Part shown: positions 11,145 through 22,499 of the stretch, piece after piece
Layout: the number at the start of each line of letters is the position of its first letter
Numbering within the stretch: the first letter of the stretch is position 1
The notes under the pieces: generated by a model
Told to the model about the DNA's origin: nothing
Database searches by the model: none
The model's input: only the letters and a program-made list of their open reading frames with translations
Translations under genes and position numbers: made by a program
Assembly: GCF_905404315.1 (NCBI RefSeq)
Contig: NC_066286.1
Location: 4,285,501-4,349,500 of the forward strand
Direction of reading: 5' to 3'
DNA length: 64,000 nucleotides
Origin: Leptidea sinapis
Taxonomy: Eukaryota > Arthropoda > Insecta > Lepidoptera > Pieridae

Positions 11145-11300
11145 TGTTAAACAAGCCAGGCTTATAACTTAAGTGTGCATGAAAGCTACGACTTACAATC
11201 GCAAAACGTTAGGCGCTTTGTTAGAGTGCGTGTGTTGCTAAAAATAGAGAGTAACAGTTCGTTGCTATTTTTTTTCACGTGTTGACAATTATCACAGTCT
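11145..11300 (-). repeat. SINE-1 body fragment
   Basis: The order AAGCCAGGCTTATAACTTAA, GTGCATGAAAGCTACGACTT and ACAGTCTATCTACACGTC matches the body of the copy at 6345-6665 with many changes. The head is missing. Confidence 0.55.
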
Positions 11301-11433
11301 ATCTACACGTCATTATGCTCGTATTATAGTCGTGATTAATTTATGACATAGGAGATCCAATTCTCAAAGTCACATATCTCAAGTAGACATGTTTCAGTCT
11401 TTTGAGCACATCTACCTTATTTTGGAATAGTAA

Positions 11434-11621
11434 GAGCGCTTTCACACTACGTCTGATCCGAATCTGATCTGTATCCGTGAAAATACGTCCGGTATATGTT
11501 ATACGAGCTATTTGTATGTATAGTTTACGCATTAGATCCGGCTTTAATAATCCGATTTAATTACGTGAACAAGAGAAATATTTCTACGACTATTCTGATC
11601 GGACGTAGTGCGAAAGCGCTC
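11434..11621. mobile_element. Miniature inverted-repeat element (P1), with TAA target duplication
   Basis: Left end GAGCGCTTTCACACTACGTC, right end GACGTAGTGCGAAAGCGCTC. Both flanks read TAA (11431-11433 and 11622-11624), the clearest target-site duplication for this family in the window. Non-coding, 188 bp. Confidence 0.8.
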
Positions 11622-11762
11622 TAAGGATTCTATATTACTGAACCGTACATTAAGTTAGCTAGACTTGCAGATAATAGATGGAGTCACAGGTTATCACGTT
11701 TCAAAAGGCCACAAGGCACTAGAAGCAGAGGTCGACCATCAACCGGGTGGTCTAATGATATC

Positions 11763-12058
11763 TTTTTTTCATGACAATAAGGGACGGGACGAGCAGGATG
11801 TTCAGCTAATGGTTATTGATACGCCCTGCCTATTACAATGTAGTACCGCTCAAGATTATTCGAAAACACAAAAATTCTGAACGGCTCTACAATTGCGCTC
11901 GTCACCTTGAGACATGAGATGTTAAGTCTCATTTGCGCAGTAATTTCAGTAGCTACGGCGCCCTTCAGATCAAAACACATTACTGCTTCATGGCAGAAAA
12001 AGGCGCCGTTATAGTACCAGAATCTAGCAGGCATCCTGTGCAAAGGAGCCTCCCAGTG
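11763..12058 (-). repeat. Hairpin repeat (family A), near full length
   Basis: Inverse orientation: starts with GGGACGGGACGAGCAGGATG, passes the hairpin (GTACCGCTCAAGATTATTCG with a partner ending GAACGGCTCTAC), and ends AGGAGCCTCCCAGTG. No ORF. Confidence 0.8.
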
Positions 12059-12447
12059 TTGGCTGGCGAAAACAATTGTTGGAAACTGCAATGAATTGGA
12101 ACACATAGGTGATAGGAGAAGGTCTTACTAGTATGAATATTAAAAATAAAGAGTTATAGAAATATGTTTATTTTTGTATTTAAGATGTAATTTAAAGGAT
12201 GTGTACAAGTGATTTAATTTACTAAGAAATACGGATTATTTATTTTTAATTTTTATTTATATACATTAAGTTGCGATAGATAATTAAACAATATCTTTTC
12301 TTTTCTTAAAGTTTATCCCTATTACTTATGTATATAGTGATGTGTGAAAACGATAGCGAAACATTAATTATTTTATCATCGTTAAACGTTAGTTAGAAAT
12401 TTACTCTCAAGTGTGTGGTTGAATTCACATTCTGTTAAGCCATATTA
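12059..12447. other. No recognisable feature
   Basis: AT-rich spacer. Confidence 0.45.
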
Positions 12448-12678
12448 TCTTTATATACATAATTCTTCTGTACGTGTGTTGACAGTGAACTCCTAAACGG
12501 CTGGACTGATTTGAATGAAAGTTTCTGTGTGTATTCAAGTGGATTCGAGGATGGTTTAGATTCTCAATTCAGTGGACATTTAATTCTCCTACGTATGTTA
12601 GTGATCTCCTCCTACCGTCGGGACCGATTTTTCAAATTTAACACGTGTATACAGGACAACGACTGTCAGGTCCGCTAG
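12448..12678 (+). mobile_element. Non-autonomous Helitron with intact ends
   Basis: Begins TCTTTATATACATAATTCTT preceded by A, ends GTCAGGTCCGCTAG followed by T. These are the expected 5' TC and 3' CTAG ends and the A/T insertion site. 231 bp, non-coding. Confidence 0.75.
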
Positions 12679-13394
12679 TTTATTATAAAACAGTTTTTAG
12701 AAGTCTCGCTTCCTTCAAACGAGATGGACAAAAACATTTCTTGCATGAAATAATTTACATAACACGTCAAAATTGAAAAGTATTTATATGATGTTGTTAA
12801 GGATCCGGTCGCTGGCAATCGCTAAAAATATTTTCATACCATCAGAAAATAACAAGAATATAATATATTAATGCGAATATACTATACTTTATCTCTAGCT
12901 GACCGGAAAAACCATATTCTGTACATAAATAAACAAAATACTGTTTTTATGAATTTGTCAATAATATTTGATAACTTCAAGAATTATTTCGTAAAATATG
13001 TTCCCTGTTTGTATAGAGAAATTGTTTCACTACAAAACAAATATTGGAAATAAAACTAATTATCGATCTCTCAAGTTGGACATAACTGCACTCCATGAAG
13101 TAATCTCCACTAAAATCCGGTCATTAATAGGAGATCACTGGAAACAAACATCAGGACACTGGAGATATATATATATATATATATTAATAAGCAAAAACAA
13201 CAATGTGCGTGGACATCAATTCTTATAAAGTAGATCTTATTTTAACACAAGGAATAAAATTAGTAGGTTTATAAAAAAGCATTTCAACAAGCTTCCAGTA
13301 ATACCACGTCTTTTCAATTTAATATCAGGAACATAATAAATAACTACAGGTATAACAGTCATAATCTCCAGAATATTTATTAGCAACGATTGTA
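12679..13394. other. No gene; short (AT)n microsatellite
   Basis: AT-rich DNA with a dinucleotide AT run at about 13163-13185. Small open frames here have no support. Confidence 0.5.
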
Positions 13395-13665
13395 TTTCAT
13401 CTCATCATCATCAGCCGGAAGACGTCCACTGCTGGACAAAGGCCTCCCCCAAAGATTTCCACGACGATCGGTCCTGCGCTGCCCTCATCCAACGTATTCC
13501 GGCGATTTTGACCAGATCGTCGGTCCATCATGTGAGGGAATATAACCAACACTGCATCTTGCGACATTCGAGGACTTTACTACCCCAACGGCCATCTGTC
13601 CATCGAACTATGTGCCCTGCTCACTGCCACTTCAGTTTGGCAATCATTTCATGTATTACTTTCAT
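13395..13665 (-). mobile_element. RTE-type LINE 3' end (RTE-2)
   Basis: Minus-strand translation gives KLKWQWAGH-like and RWTDDLVKIAG-like stretches, then ends near a (CAT)n/(ATG)n tail (CATCATCAT at 13400 on the + strand). These are the last domain and simple-repeat tail typical of RTE-type non-LTR elements. The fragment is 5'-truncated with broken frames. The same protein end is seen at 35590-35795, 44075-44175, 49617-49805 and 63770-64000. Confidence 0.75.
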
Positions 13666-14440
13666 TAGACCATCTTTAAACATACCTGGTATATTAAAAT
13701 CACCAAGAGCATAAATTTTCCAATTGAACCAAGTTGGAGAAACTGTATAGTGCTGTCTCTAAGCTTTTAACAAATATTTCAAAGTAGACAATTTTAAAAC
13801 AGTACCGCCACTACTAAATTACGAATTAGAATTAGTATAAAGAGATCTATCTTTTACTAAATTAGTATTTTAAAGTACCAGATGATTGGTACTGACATCA
13901 TCTGTGAGGGATTTTTTGGGAGAGCGATATTATCGAACTTTTTGTTTGTAAATCAACAATACTTCCTGTGATGGTTTTAAAACTGATTTTCGTAATAAAT
14001 CCTGAATCCTAAATTAAATTTTTTCTATTTAGTGTCATTTTTTATGACATTTTCAGGTATCCAATATCAACTCTTTTCGAAAAGGTTCTTTTTACCTTCG
14101 CTGTTAAAAATAATATAATTAAATGAAAAAAGTAAGAAGCACAGGTCGACTTCTATTTTGTCATGAATTTAGCTGTCCTTTGTTAAATTTACCTATCACG
14201 TATGTAAATGAATTCTTATCAGAATGCCAAGTTTACAATAATTGATTTTCATTCCGTTACTTGCATAACAAAGTTGAGTCATACAACGGTCAGAGCTGTA
14301 CGATCAGTCAATACCACTATCAATGACAACCGTAAATTGATAGACCCGATATAATCATTGACAAAAGACAGATCCACAAAAATAAGAACGTAAATCTAGA
14401 TTCGAATAGCACATTTACATCCCGCACGGTAGCAATTTAT
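13666..14440. other. No recognisable feature
   Basis: AT-rich DNA upstream of the CpG-rich island. No shared repeat seen. Confidence 0.45.
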
Positions 14441-14449
14441 TTATAACCG

Positions 14450-14673
14450 TAGGGATCCTAATTATGGGCAATGACAGTGGCAGAAGGGAACGCGACGCGC
14501 GCGCGGAAACATGCGCTTGCGATAGCGGCTCACTATTAGCGCCAGTTCTCTATTCCTGGATCGCGCTATAACTATTTTTTGTGAAATGTGTATATATAGC
14601 GTAAATTGTGAATATCAATAGTGAAAATTAAATTCGTGAAACGTGAAATTAGGTGAACTAATAAAGATACAAG
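14450..14673 (+). promoter_or_regulatory. Candidate promoter and non-coding first exon
   Basis: This stretch breaks the AT-rich background: 14490-14570 has many CpG steps (GAACGCGACGCGCGCGCGGA, then TGGATCGCGCTATAAC) and matches no repeat in the window. It runs into AT-rich leader-like DNA with GTGAA steps and ends ACAAG at a strong donor GTATGT (14674). Only tiny ATG frames occur, so the exon would be untranslated. The next good exon on this strand is at 46796-47151, which is mid-5'UTR at its start; pairing them would give a 32-kb intron. That link, and the exact start site, are inferences. An alternative is an unrelated CpG-rich regulatory element. Confidence 0.4.
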
Positions 14674-14679
14674 GTATGT

Positions 14680-15319
14680 TGAAATAGATTTAATAAAATA
14701 ATCTACATTCTACAAATTACTTGGTATGTTGGTAAATATATGAATAGCAATGTTATTTAAATTAAAGTAGTAAATATCGCTGTACATTAAATATGTAATT
14801 GATGCGTGGGGTGCCGACGGGAAATATTTCACCTTGTGTGCTTAGAGAATATGAAAATTGTATAATAATATTGCATCCTGTTTAACATGCGATTTAGGAC
14901 TTAATGAATTGCATTTATTAAACGATTGCTTGGTAACAAGTTAAGCACAGATTAAAGGATTTACCATAAGTAAATATTGAAATGGTGCAGGGAAAGTCTT
15001 AGAAGGCATAAAAGACATTTTTTACAGAGAAGAAACCGCGCAAAAAACTCTCCCAGCTATTTTTTTTGCGCTCTGTCCAATAAAATAAATTATACAATAT
15101 TGTACGGTCATTGTAGTTGCAATAAAACAATCATTATCTGTTCTGTCCTGTGTAGTCTGTTTTAATAAAGTACTTCAAGTTTTGTTAAAATAAGTAAAGT
15201 TTTGTCACATAAGAAATAAATGGAACATTTGTTGTTTAATGTCTATCCTACTAATGAACTTATTTAACTTAACTTATCATCGTGTATTGCTTAATACTGA
15301 CGATAAGTGGATATATTTG
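14680..15319. other. No recognisable feature
   Basis: AT-rich, probable intron if the preceding donor is used. Confidence 0.4.
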
Positions 15320-15690
15320 AATTTCAACTTGCCTAAATTCTTCTTCTTCACATGCTTCTCCATAACTCGAGATCAGCAGTCAGCTTTTTAAACTTTTCCT
15401 TGTATATTGCTAAGCGGAATAGTTCTTGGACTGTCTTGATGTCCACTCATTTATATTTCTGAGTCAAGACTTCTTTCTTCTTCCAACACCTCTTTTTCCA
15501 GCAATTTTCCAAATCGAAATAGTTTTCAGCAGGCAGTACCTATCGTTGCGCAATACAACACCGAGGTACGAGATCTTACGCTGTTTGATAGTTCTCACTA
15601 ACTCGATGTTCTGCTGCATTCGGATTAGGACCTCTGCTTTAGACACTTTTGCCGTCCAACTAAATTAGTTTATTGTATCGGCTTTAGCAC
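15320..15690 (-). mobile_element. LINE ORF C-terminal fragment (RTE-like)
   Basis: The minus-strand frame at 15464-15646 reads IKQRKISYLGVVLRNDRYCL then KIAGKRGVGRRKKSW, the familiar post-RT segment of RTE-type ORFs (R-K-x-x-Y-L-G-H, then K-I-x-G-K-R-x-x-G-R-R). After frameshifts it continues with TVQELFRLAIYKEKFKKL. No RT core or tail remains. Confidence 0.65.
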
Positions 15691-15772
15691 AAACCAGTTT
15701 AGACTAGGCTGAACTAGTTGAGCTTAATATGAATAAGTTTACTTCAGGATGAACTAGTTCGGCCTAGTCTTA

Positions 15773-16080
15773 TTTTTATGACAATAACAATACGAGCAGG
15801 TCGTTCAGAAGTGATGGTAGTTGTAACGCCCTGCCCATTACAATGCAGTGCCGCTCAGGATTCTTGAAAAACACAAAAATTCTGTGGAGCACTACAAATG
15901 CGCTCGTCACCTAAGAGACATAAGATGTTAAGTGTCATTTGCCCAGTAATTTCAATAGCTTCGGCGCCCTTCAGGCCGAAATACAATAATGCTTACACAT
16001 TACTGCTTCTCGGCAGAAATAGGAGCCGTTGTGGAACCCATAATCTAGCCGGCATCCTGTGCAAAGGAGCCTCCCACTGG
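15773..16080 (-). repeat. Hairpin repeat (family A), near full length
   Basis: Inverse copy: GAGCAGGTCGTTCAGAAGTG at its 3' end, hairpin GTGCCGCTCAGGATTCTTG, GAAGGGCGCCGAAG-type block, and AAAGGAGCCTCCCACTGG at its 5' end. It is followed after 26 bp by a second, truncated copy in the same orientation. Confidence 0.8.
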
Positions 16081-16106
16081 TAAATGCTTGAAATTAATCC
16101 AAGATT

Positions 16107-16235
16107 TTTTTAAGACAACAAGGGATGAAACGAAAACGACGTTCAGCTGATGGTAAATGATACGCGCTGCCCGTTACAATGCAGTGCCGCTCAGGAGTCT
16201 TGAAAAACTTAAAAACTCTGAGCGACTTCATTTTC
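16107..16235 (-). repeat. Hairpin repeat (family A), truncated
   Basis: Holds the end block (GTTCAGCTGATGGTAAATGA) and the hairpin GTGCCGCTCAGGAGTCTTG with its partner, then stops. Confidence 0.75.
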
Positions 16236-16897
16236 ACATCACCTTTTTGTAAATATATCTTAAGTGGACTGTGCATCGTACACAGATCATTATCGATTGG
16301 TAACTCCAAATATTTAGAGCTGAGGCTCAACCTCAAAGCGTTGATTGGTCACAGAGATCTGTATACCAACGAGTCTGTTGTGGTTTAATTAGTAGCTGAT
16401 AACATCGAGACTTGATACAAGGTTTTTATTTTCTTTTCTTAATACAATTATCAATTTTAATTACAATTTAATTTAGATCAAATTCTAAATAAGAACTCTA
16501 TTCTATTCTAAAATCTCTTTAAATCTATCATTCGAAAAAATATGCCTTTGACCGGAGTCATTAGTATTACTTATTTTCGACATTTGAGAATTTAAAATTT
16601 AAGTACAACATACAAATACTTCGATTTCGATTTAATAAACTAACAGATAATGAAAATAAAATTATATTAATTTAAGTAAATCTTGTTTCAACACGCTTAA
16701 TTAATACTATTCGTTAATATTAAGAATTCAATAAGAAAAAAAAATCAAGATGAAACTCTATTAATATATTAAGTATGTTAAAGGACTTTTAAAAAATTGG
16801 TGTTTAAGCCAAACTAATTATTGTTTCAATAAATTACATATTTCAATGTCGGCATGGTCGAGACATAAATATGATCTGTTAATAAATTAAATATACT
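16236..16897. other. No recognisable feature
   Basis: AT-rich spacer. Confidence 0.45.
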
Positions 16898-17050
16898 TCT
16901 ACTAATATTATAAACGCGAAAGTTTGTAATGTATGTTAGTGACTCTTTCACGCGAAATCCAAAAAATGGATTTTGATGAAACCTAATAATAATATAGCTT
17001 ACACATTAGAATAACGAAAGCACTTTAGTTACACGTATTATGGAAATATT
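16898..17050 (+). mobile_element. Helitron 5' fragment
   Basis: TCTACTAATATTATAAACGC, then a TTCACGCGAAATCCAAAAAA and GGATTTTGATGAAACC block, as in lepidopteran-type Helitron heads. No CTAG end was located. Confidence 0.5.
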
Positions 17051-17334
17051 CATCTTAAATAGTACGAAAAAAACCCCGTGACAGCATAATATATCTATAT
17101 ATTATGTGTAAGACAAAATAGTGAACCTTAAAATGCAATAAAAAAAAAATTTATTTAAATGCACATTTGGTAGCCGTGAAATTGATTCTTATATAAAAAT
17201 AAACACTTTTATGGCTTCTGTTGTTTAATGTAGATAAACTTTGCCTTTCACGCTACATCATTTATTTATTTATTTATTAAGGAAACAAACAAATATAAAG
17301 AATAGTTACGATAATTACCAACCGAGTGCGTGAT

Positions 17335-17560
17335 ACTATAGTGCGGTCCGGCGGCGGGCGCATATAGAGTAATCCATCCATGCGGATGCCGTCGCGGGCT
17401 GCAGCTAGTTTCCATATAAAAGTGTTGCCTTACGTGATATAGACGTATCAAATCTAACCCTGAGTCACGACAGACCAGCTGTTGTGGGAATCCTTGTAAA
17501 GTAAGGGACGTTGATTGAAACTCCTCGACAGATTTACGTCCCCTTAACGTGTACAAAATA
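17335..17560. other. GC-richer stretch, possible transposon remnant
   Basis: Base composition rises here (CGGTCCGGCGGCGGGCGCAT) and a 96-codon minus-strand frame crosses it. The block CGGATGCCGTCGCGGGCTGC resembles GC-rich motifs of Helitron-type repeats. It is not recognised as a gene. Confidence 0.25.
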
Positions 17561-17639
17561 GATTGAAATTTACTATTGGTGATATTTAATAGTGCTGGGT
17601 ACTAGCACATATTATAATGCAAAATAAGAACTAGAGTAA

Positions 17640-17905
17640 AGTCAAATAAACTTTATTCCAATAGTCTTCAACTTAGCGCTTGTAAATTATAATTACAAAT
17701 ATTTTATTTAAATTCAAATTCAAATATTTTTTATTAAAAATAGGATGTGACATCACTTATTGAAAGTCAAAAACTACCACCCATTCCAAAATTAATGCCG
17801 CAGACCTGAGAAGAATGGGTGCAACAAACTCAGCGGGCTTTTATTTTTTCATCGAAAAAATATGTTTACAAAGTAATATTGTACAATTAAACTTATTATT
17901 TACTG
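17640..17905 (-). repeat. LINE 3'-UTR repeats (families E then D)
   Basis: GTCAAATAAACTTTATTCCA with TTAGCGCTTGTAAATT is a piece of family E (see 43627-43835). From 17700 it is family D: AAATTCAAATTCAAATATTT, ACATCACTTATTGAAAGTC, AGACCTGAGAAGAATGGG, CAACAAACTCAGCGGGC. Family D is the 3' end of a LINE in minus orientation, as shown by the copy with attached ORF at 54045-54690. Confidence 0.65.
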
Positions 17906-18319
17906 AGGGACCACACGGGAAGCACTAGCTTACAAAAAATCGGTTTACCCAGTCGAAATTTTGAGGTATCAAACATAAAAAAAAACATACCGACGAATTG
18001 AGAACATCCTCCTTTTTTTAAGTCAGTTAAAAATAATACAAGATAGTGTATGTAGGTTTTCTTAGTTTATTATCGAACAACAAACGAATAATTAATAGTA
18101 GGGCAATACACATCAAAACACATACGTGCTCAGCAAACATGATTGAAATCCCTACGCAGAGCGTTTCTCACAATTAATATCAATGCAATATCAGACGTAT
18201 CCAAATGATTAATGTTATGGTCTAGTTATGGGCATATCCGGGAACCCTGAACCCTTCATATTTTGGAGGATATACGATAAAATGAGGGTCTGATTAACAC
18301 AGAGATCCCTATTCAAATA
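17906..18319. other. No recognisable feature
   Basis: AT-rich spacer. Confidence 0.45.
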
Positions 18320-18420
18320 TTGTTGTGAGTATAAATTTTATTAAAATTCGACATGTGTTTCGCCTCAACACGAGGCATCATCAGGAGATGTTGACTCGTC
18401 AAATTCTTTTTGGCGTAATT
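18320..18420 (-). ncRNA. Hammerhead-ribozyme-like motif, probably from a Penelope-like element
   Basis: On the minus strand CTGATGA (18384-18378), one extra T, a perfect 5-bp stem GCCTC/GAGGC with loop GTGTT, GAAA (18361-18358), then CACATGTC. This is the hammerhead order: CUGANGA, stem II, GAAA, a very short stem III (A-U, C-G with a 4-nt loop) and a GUC cleavage triplet. The extra T after CTGATGA and poor stem I pairing (only about two obvious pairs) argue for partial decay. Such minimal-stem-III hammerheads are known in Penelope-like retroelements. No ORF adjoins it. Confidence 0.45.
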
Positions 18421-18628
18421 TACACTCAGGAAGGCTCACAACATTTGATTAATTATGGATTTTCGAAAGATAATGCCTAATTTAATAAATATTACAGAGA
18501 TCCCTATCAATGCCTGTATTTATTCATTTGGAAACAAATACAGATACATCCATATACTAAAATAGAAAGTAGACATCCGCGGCATCATTACCCAACAAAC
18601 CTCTATGTCCCTTGATCCAATGCAGAGT

Positions 18629-19124
18629 AAACCGGGGGCCGTTCATAAAATACGTCACACTAAAATCAGCTTTTTTTGACCCCCCCCTGCTGAGTATGAT
18701 AAATTCTAAATGATAGTACACAAATTCTGAAAATTAAATTTATTTCGGCAATAAAGAGTATAAAGTAATTAACTGAAGACTATTAAATAGAGAAGATGAA
18801 AAAAGCGTCTGTATTAGTTCACTGCTAAATGGCGAATGAAGGAATAAAAATAATAATAAATACACGAGAAACAGTATTTTCATTTGTTACTGAATCGAGA
18901 GCGCAGGGTGCGTGGAAACGTTACTCTCTCAAGTATTGGAAAAACAAAGAAACCAGTTGTGACGGATCGCAACGCCGCTAGAGTCGCGCCACAGAGCTGC
19001 GCTCATGTCAAAAAATAATAAACGGCGAACGTCACGTTGCCGTACCCCCGTCCTCCTTGTCACACTCAGCCAACCCCCCCTCCCCCCCTTGTATGCGAAC
19101 GTATTTTATGAACGGCCCCCGGTT
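18629..19124. mobile_element. Inverted-repeat DNA element (P3), 26-bp perfect ends
   Basis: Starts AACCGGGGGCCGTTCATAAA-ATACGT and ends with its exact complement (ACGTATTTTATGAACGGCCC-CCGGTT). Next to the ends are long C runs (GACCCCCCCCTG; CCCCCCCTCCCCCCC). 496 bp, no transposase. No convincing target duplication, so the superfamily is open. Confidence 0.75.
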
Positions 19125-20045
19125 ATAAGAGGCAACTTGTTCCAGGATATTGTGACTAGTATATTAGCGCTGAGTTGTAGGTGATAGTACTGCCATACTG
19201 TCAGAGAGAAATTTGATTCTGTGGCCATGTACTTTACTTCTTAATACTCGTTGGCAACTTCCTTGATACACACTCACATTGGAAAATGGAGTTGTATGTG
19301 CCCAGGGGTATGGAAGTGTGTATGTTCAGTTCCTGTGAGAAGATTCCATTTTGGAGCTGTCCGTGTAAATTCTTAATTCAATTACACCTGACTGGTCAGC
19401 ATCTTCCTCAAACATTTGTTTGTGGTAGTTCTTATGAAAATCATGTGTTTTAGGTATCTTATCGCATGGTGCCTCACAGAGTGGATAATCCTTTGTTACT
19501 CTATTCCAGACATTATCTGTAAGGCAGTCTTCATTCTTCCATACACTCAACAGCTTTAGATGTAGAGTCGCCTTTGTCGCTTTTTGTTGAAAGTGTATGT
19601 CGAAATAGATAAAATAAAATAAAGACAATGTAGTTAAAAACTATAGTAACTTTCATAGCTCAGTACACCTCAACTGATGCACCTAATTTAGTAAAATTTG
19701 GTGCGTTGATACCTTATATTGCCAGTGAACAACTTGAATATTTTTCATCCTGGCAAATTAACGAGTTCCTGTGAGATAACGTCACAAGCCACCCAAGTTT
19801 AAAATACAAAATTTTAGGATGGTTTTTCACATTATAACGTTGTATTTTACTTTTGACGTCATATTGTTAGGGTCTTATCTTTGATGTTAAAATAACAGTT
19901 GTTGTCTTTATAATTTCTTTTAATAATAAAAATTAACAATATTAGAATATACTGCAGAAACTAAGGTACGTAAGCAACTAACCATTTTTTTTTAAATTAA
20001 AAAAAAGAATTTATTGTGAAAGAATAGGATAATTTAATATAAAGT
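19125..20045. other. No firm feature
   Basis: A 100-codon minus-strand frame (19326-19628) has no recognisable motif. The left end of the Tc1-like element may lie in 19960-20045. Confidence 0.35.
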
Positions 20046-21080
20046 ATGGCCTCCTCTGCTATTCAGAACTTGTCGGCAACGATTATTCATTTAATTAATG
20101 AGACTGTTTATGTCATCTTGCGGTATTTGCTAATGGAATTGTACCAAATCCTTCAGCTGTTGGGTTGGTGTCACTCCGTCCAAGTCCTTCAAAACACGTC
20201 TCTGGAGCATGTCCCATGCGTGCTCGATGGGGTTGAGGTCTAGCGATTGTGCAGGCCAGGGCAATACCCGGACGTTCTCCGTTGCCAAATATTGGCTGGT
20301 TCGCCGAGCTGTATGTGAACGCGCATTGTCATGCATTAACGTATAATAATCGGAGCTAAAGGTTTGTGCGTAGGGATGGACATATGGTCTGAGAATATCC
20401 TCAACGTAATTTTTAGCGTTCATGTTTCCATTTACAAAAACGAGCTCAGTCCGCCTGTTCTTCATAATACCCGCCCATACCAATACCATCTGTAATATGT
20501 AACTAAATACATATTATATAGTATGGATGTAATATGATAATATTATACCATAACTGTTGAGCCGCTGTATGGATGAACTTCCTGAATGCACCTCTGAGCC
20601 TTTCAGTATTTCCGGGCTGACGGTACACTCGCACCCTTCTTGTATCAGGCCTAAACCCGTATTGCGACTCATCAGAAAACATAATTTTATCCCATTGTTC
20701 CTGGGTCTATGTTCTGCGTTCTCTACACCATTCATTTCGACGAGCGCGATTCCCGTGACGTATCGGTGGGCACCTAATTGGGCGTCGAGCTCGTAGGCCG
20801 TACTCATTGAATAGATTTCGCTCAGTTTGGGGACTTACATGAACACAACTTGAATTTTGTAGCCTCAAACTTATCTCTCGAGCGGCTAACATCGGCTGGC
20901 GTCTTGCAGTCAGTAGTATGTACCGGTCTTGCTTGGTTGTACTCCTTTTACGGCCTGAATGCTGTTCAGCGGGTTCGTGAGATTGTTTACTTCCTGCCTG
21001 CAACATCCCTACAGCTCTTTGCACTTCATTTGCCGTCAAATGACGTCGCTCTATGACGTAAAGAATATCTAACAATTCAA
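20046..21080 (-). pseudogene. Broken Tc1-like transposase
   Basis: Cut-and-paste DNA transposase of the Tc1/mariner superfamily. From the N terminus (about 21075): ERRHLTANEVQRAVGMLQAG (helix-turn-helix region), a frame change, NEWCRERRT and a DES-type catalytic motif in another frame (near 20680), then after a roughly 40-bp AT-rich insertion near 20500-20550, VWAGIMKN, LMHDNARSHTA (second Asp) and PAQSLDLNPIEHAWDMLQRR (third acidic position E in NPIEH). At least two frameshifts and the insertion make it dead. Possible terminal repeats: AAGGTACGTAAGC near 19963 against AGGTATGTAAAC (complement near 21255), weak. Confidence 0.8.
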
Positions 21081-21084
21081 TTTT

Positions 21085-21774
21085 GTCGCTAACTTTATTT
21101 AAATGGTTGGTAAAATTATAAAAACAACACTAAACTTAGCAATAAAAACGCACTTAAATTCAAACAGACTCCCTTTCATTTAATTTTATGAAATAAAACA
21201 AAACATAATCAAATTTTTTTTACAACCAGCCAGTTATTAATAACAAAAAAGTTTACATACCTATGCACTTTGAGTGAATAAAGACTTAGAAATTAATTAA
21301 TATAAATGGTAAATTTGTAATATCATGCATGTTGCTTAGACTTTTTTGATGTGTGTATATTTGAACGAAAAAGCTGAAGATAAAAGTAATTAATAAAAGA
21401 AAAAAAAACCTATCGCAAAACAACTACTTAAAATTCAAATGATAATAAATTTTTAGTTTAATTCAAGCGATAGTTGGAAGCAAGTGACTTATATAATTCT
21501 ATTTCTATTATTTTTACATTTATTGTGTGAACGAACGGGTATATTTACTTAAAATTGTTTTTATTTAAAAATCAATTCCTTGTATGCGTTTTCATTTTCT
21601 TTTTCATGTTAACTGTTTTGTGTTTTAATTGAGTGAAGTGAATTAAAGACTTAATACAATAAGCAAGAGTATAGTAATATCTAAACAAATTGCGCCAATG
21701 TTAAATAGAAAGCAATTTTGCGGTTAGTTTCCATGACAGCTGATAGAGGTAAATAGTGAGCGTTATTATTATTA
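21085..21774. other. No recognisable feature
   Basis: AT-rich; the first 180 bp may be the 5' side of the Tc1-like element. Confidence 0.4.
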
Positions 21775-22042
21775 TTTTATGAAAATAAGGGTCGAGTCGA
21801 GCAGGACGTTCAGCTGATGATAATTGATACTGCGCATTACAATGCATGGTCGCTCAGAATTCTTGAAATAACCAAGAATTCCGAGCGGCACTACAACTGC
21901 GCTCGTCACCTTGAGATCAAGATGTAAAGTCTCATTTGCCCAGTAATTTTACTAGCTACGGCGCCCTTCGGACCGGCTGCTTCACCCTACCCTAGGTACC
22001 TTTAATCTAGTCGGCATCTTGTCCAAAGGAGCTTCCCACTGG
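21775..22042 (-). repeat. Hairpin repeat (family A)
   Basis: Inverse copy with GACGTTCAGCTGATG, TCGCTCAGAATTCTTGAAAT paired with AAGAATTCCGAGCGGC, and AAGGAGCTTCCCACTGG. Confidence 0.8.
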
Positions 22043-22499
22043 TGAGAAAAGAGAATGACAGAAAAGTTAGTTTAAGAGTAACTACCACTTCCTATACTTC
22101 CAGATCAGTGTCTTTATGGACTTATATTCCTATTAAAATTTATGTTACCATGTTGTTTCAAACTTCTCTTGTTAATATTTTAATGTTTTGTTCTTCTCTG
22201 AAAAGTAAACCAATTTTTTCTTTGAGAAAATTATTGAAGCATGTGGTAGATACCTGCAATTTCTTGTAACATTTAGTACAATATTTTTTGTCTGTATCTG
22301 TGTAATGTTAACAAATGTTGTTATTTCTCATTAAATAAAATAAATAGTTTATAATGTACCGATGTCGAGCATCATAAGTTTTTCTACACGAGACCGCATG
22401 TCAACTATCAAACGGCCATATTTGTGCATTTTGTATTGTTCCTTTTTAAGTTATGCTCGCTTAAATGTCACTGCTCGTGGTTGCATCAGAATATGCTTG

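Noticed and set aside
17266..17556. 96-codon minus-strand frame as a gene
   Set aside because: It spans a GC-richer repeat-like patch, contains no known motif and has no splice support.
19326..19628. 100-codon minus-strand frame as a gene
   Set aside because: No recognisable motif, no splice sites, and composition like the surrounding spacer.
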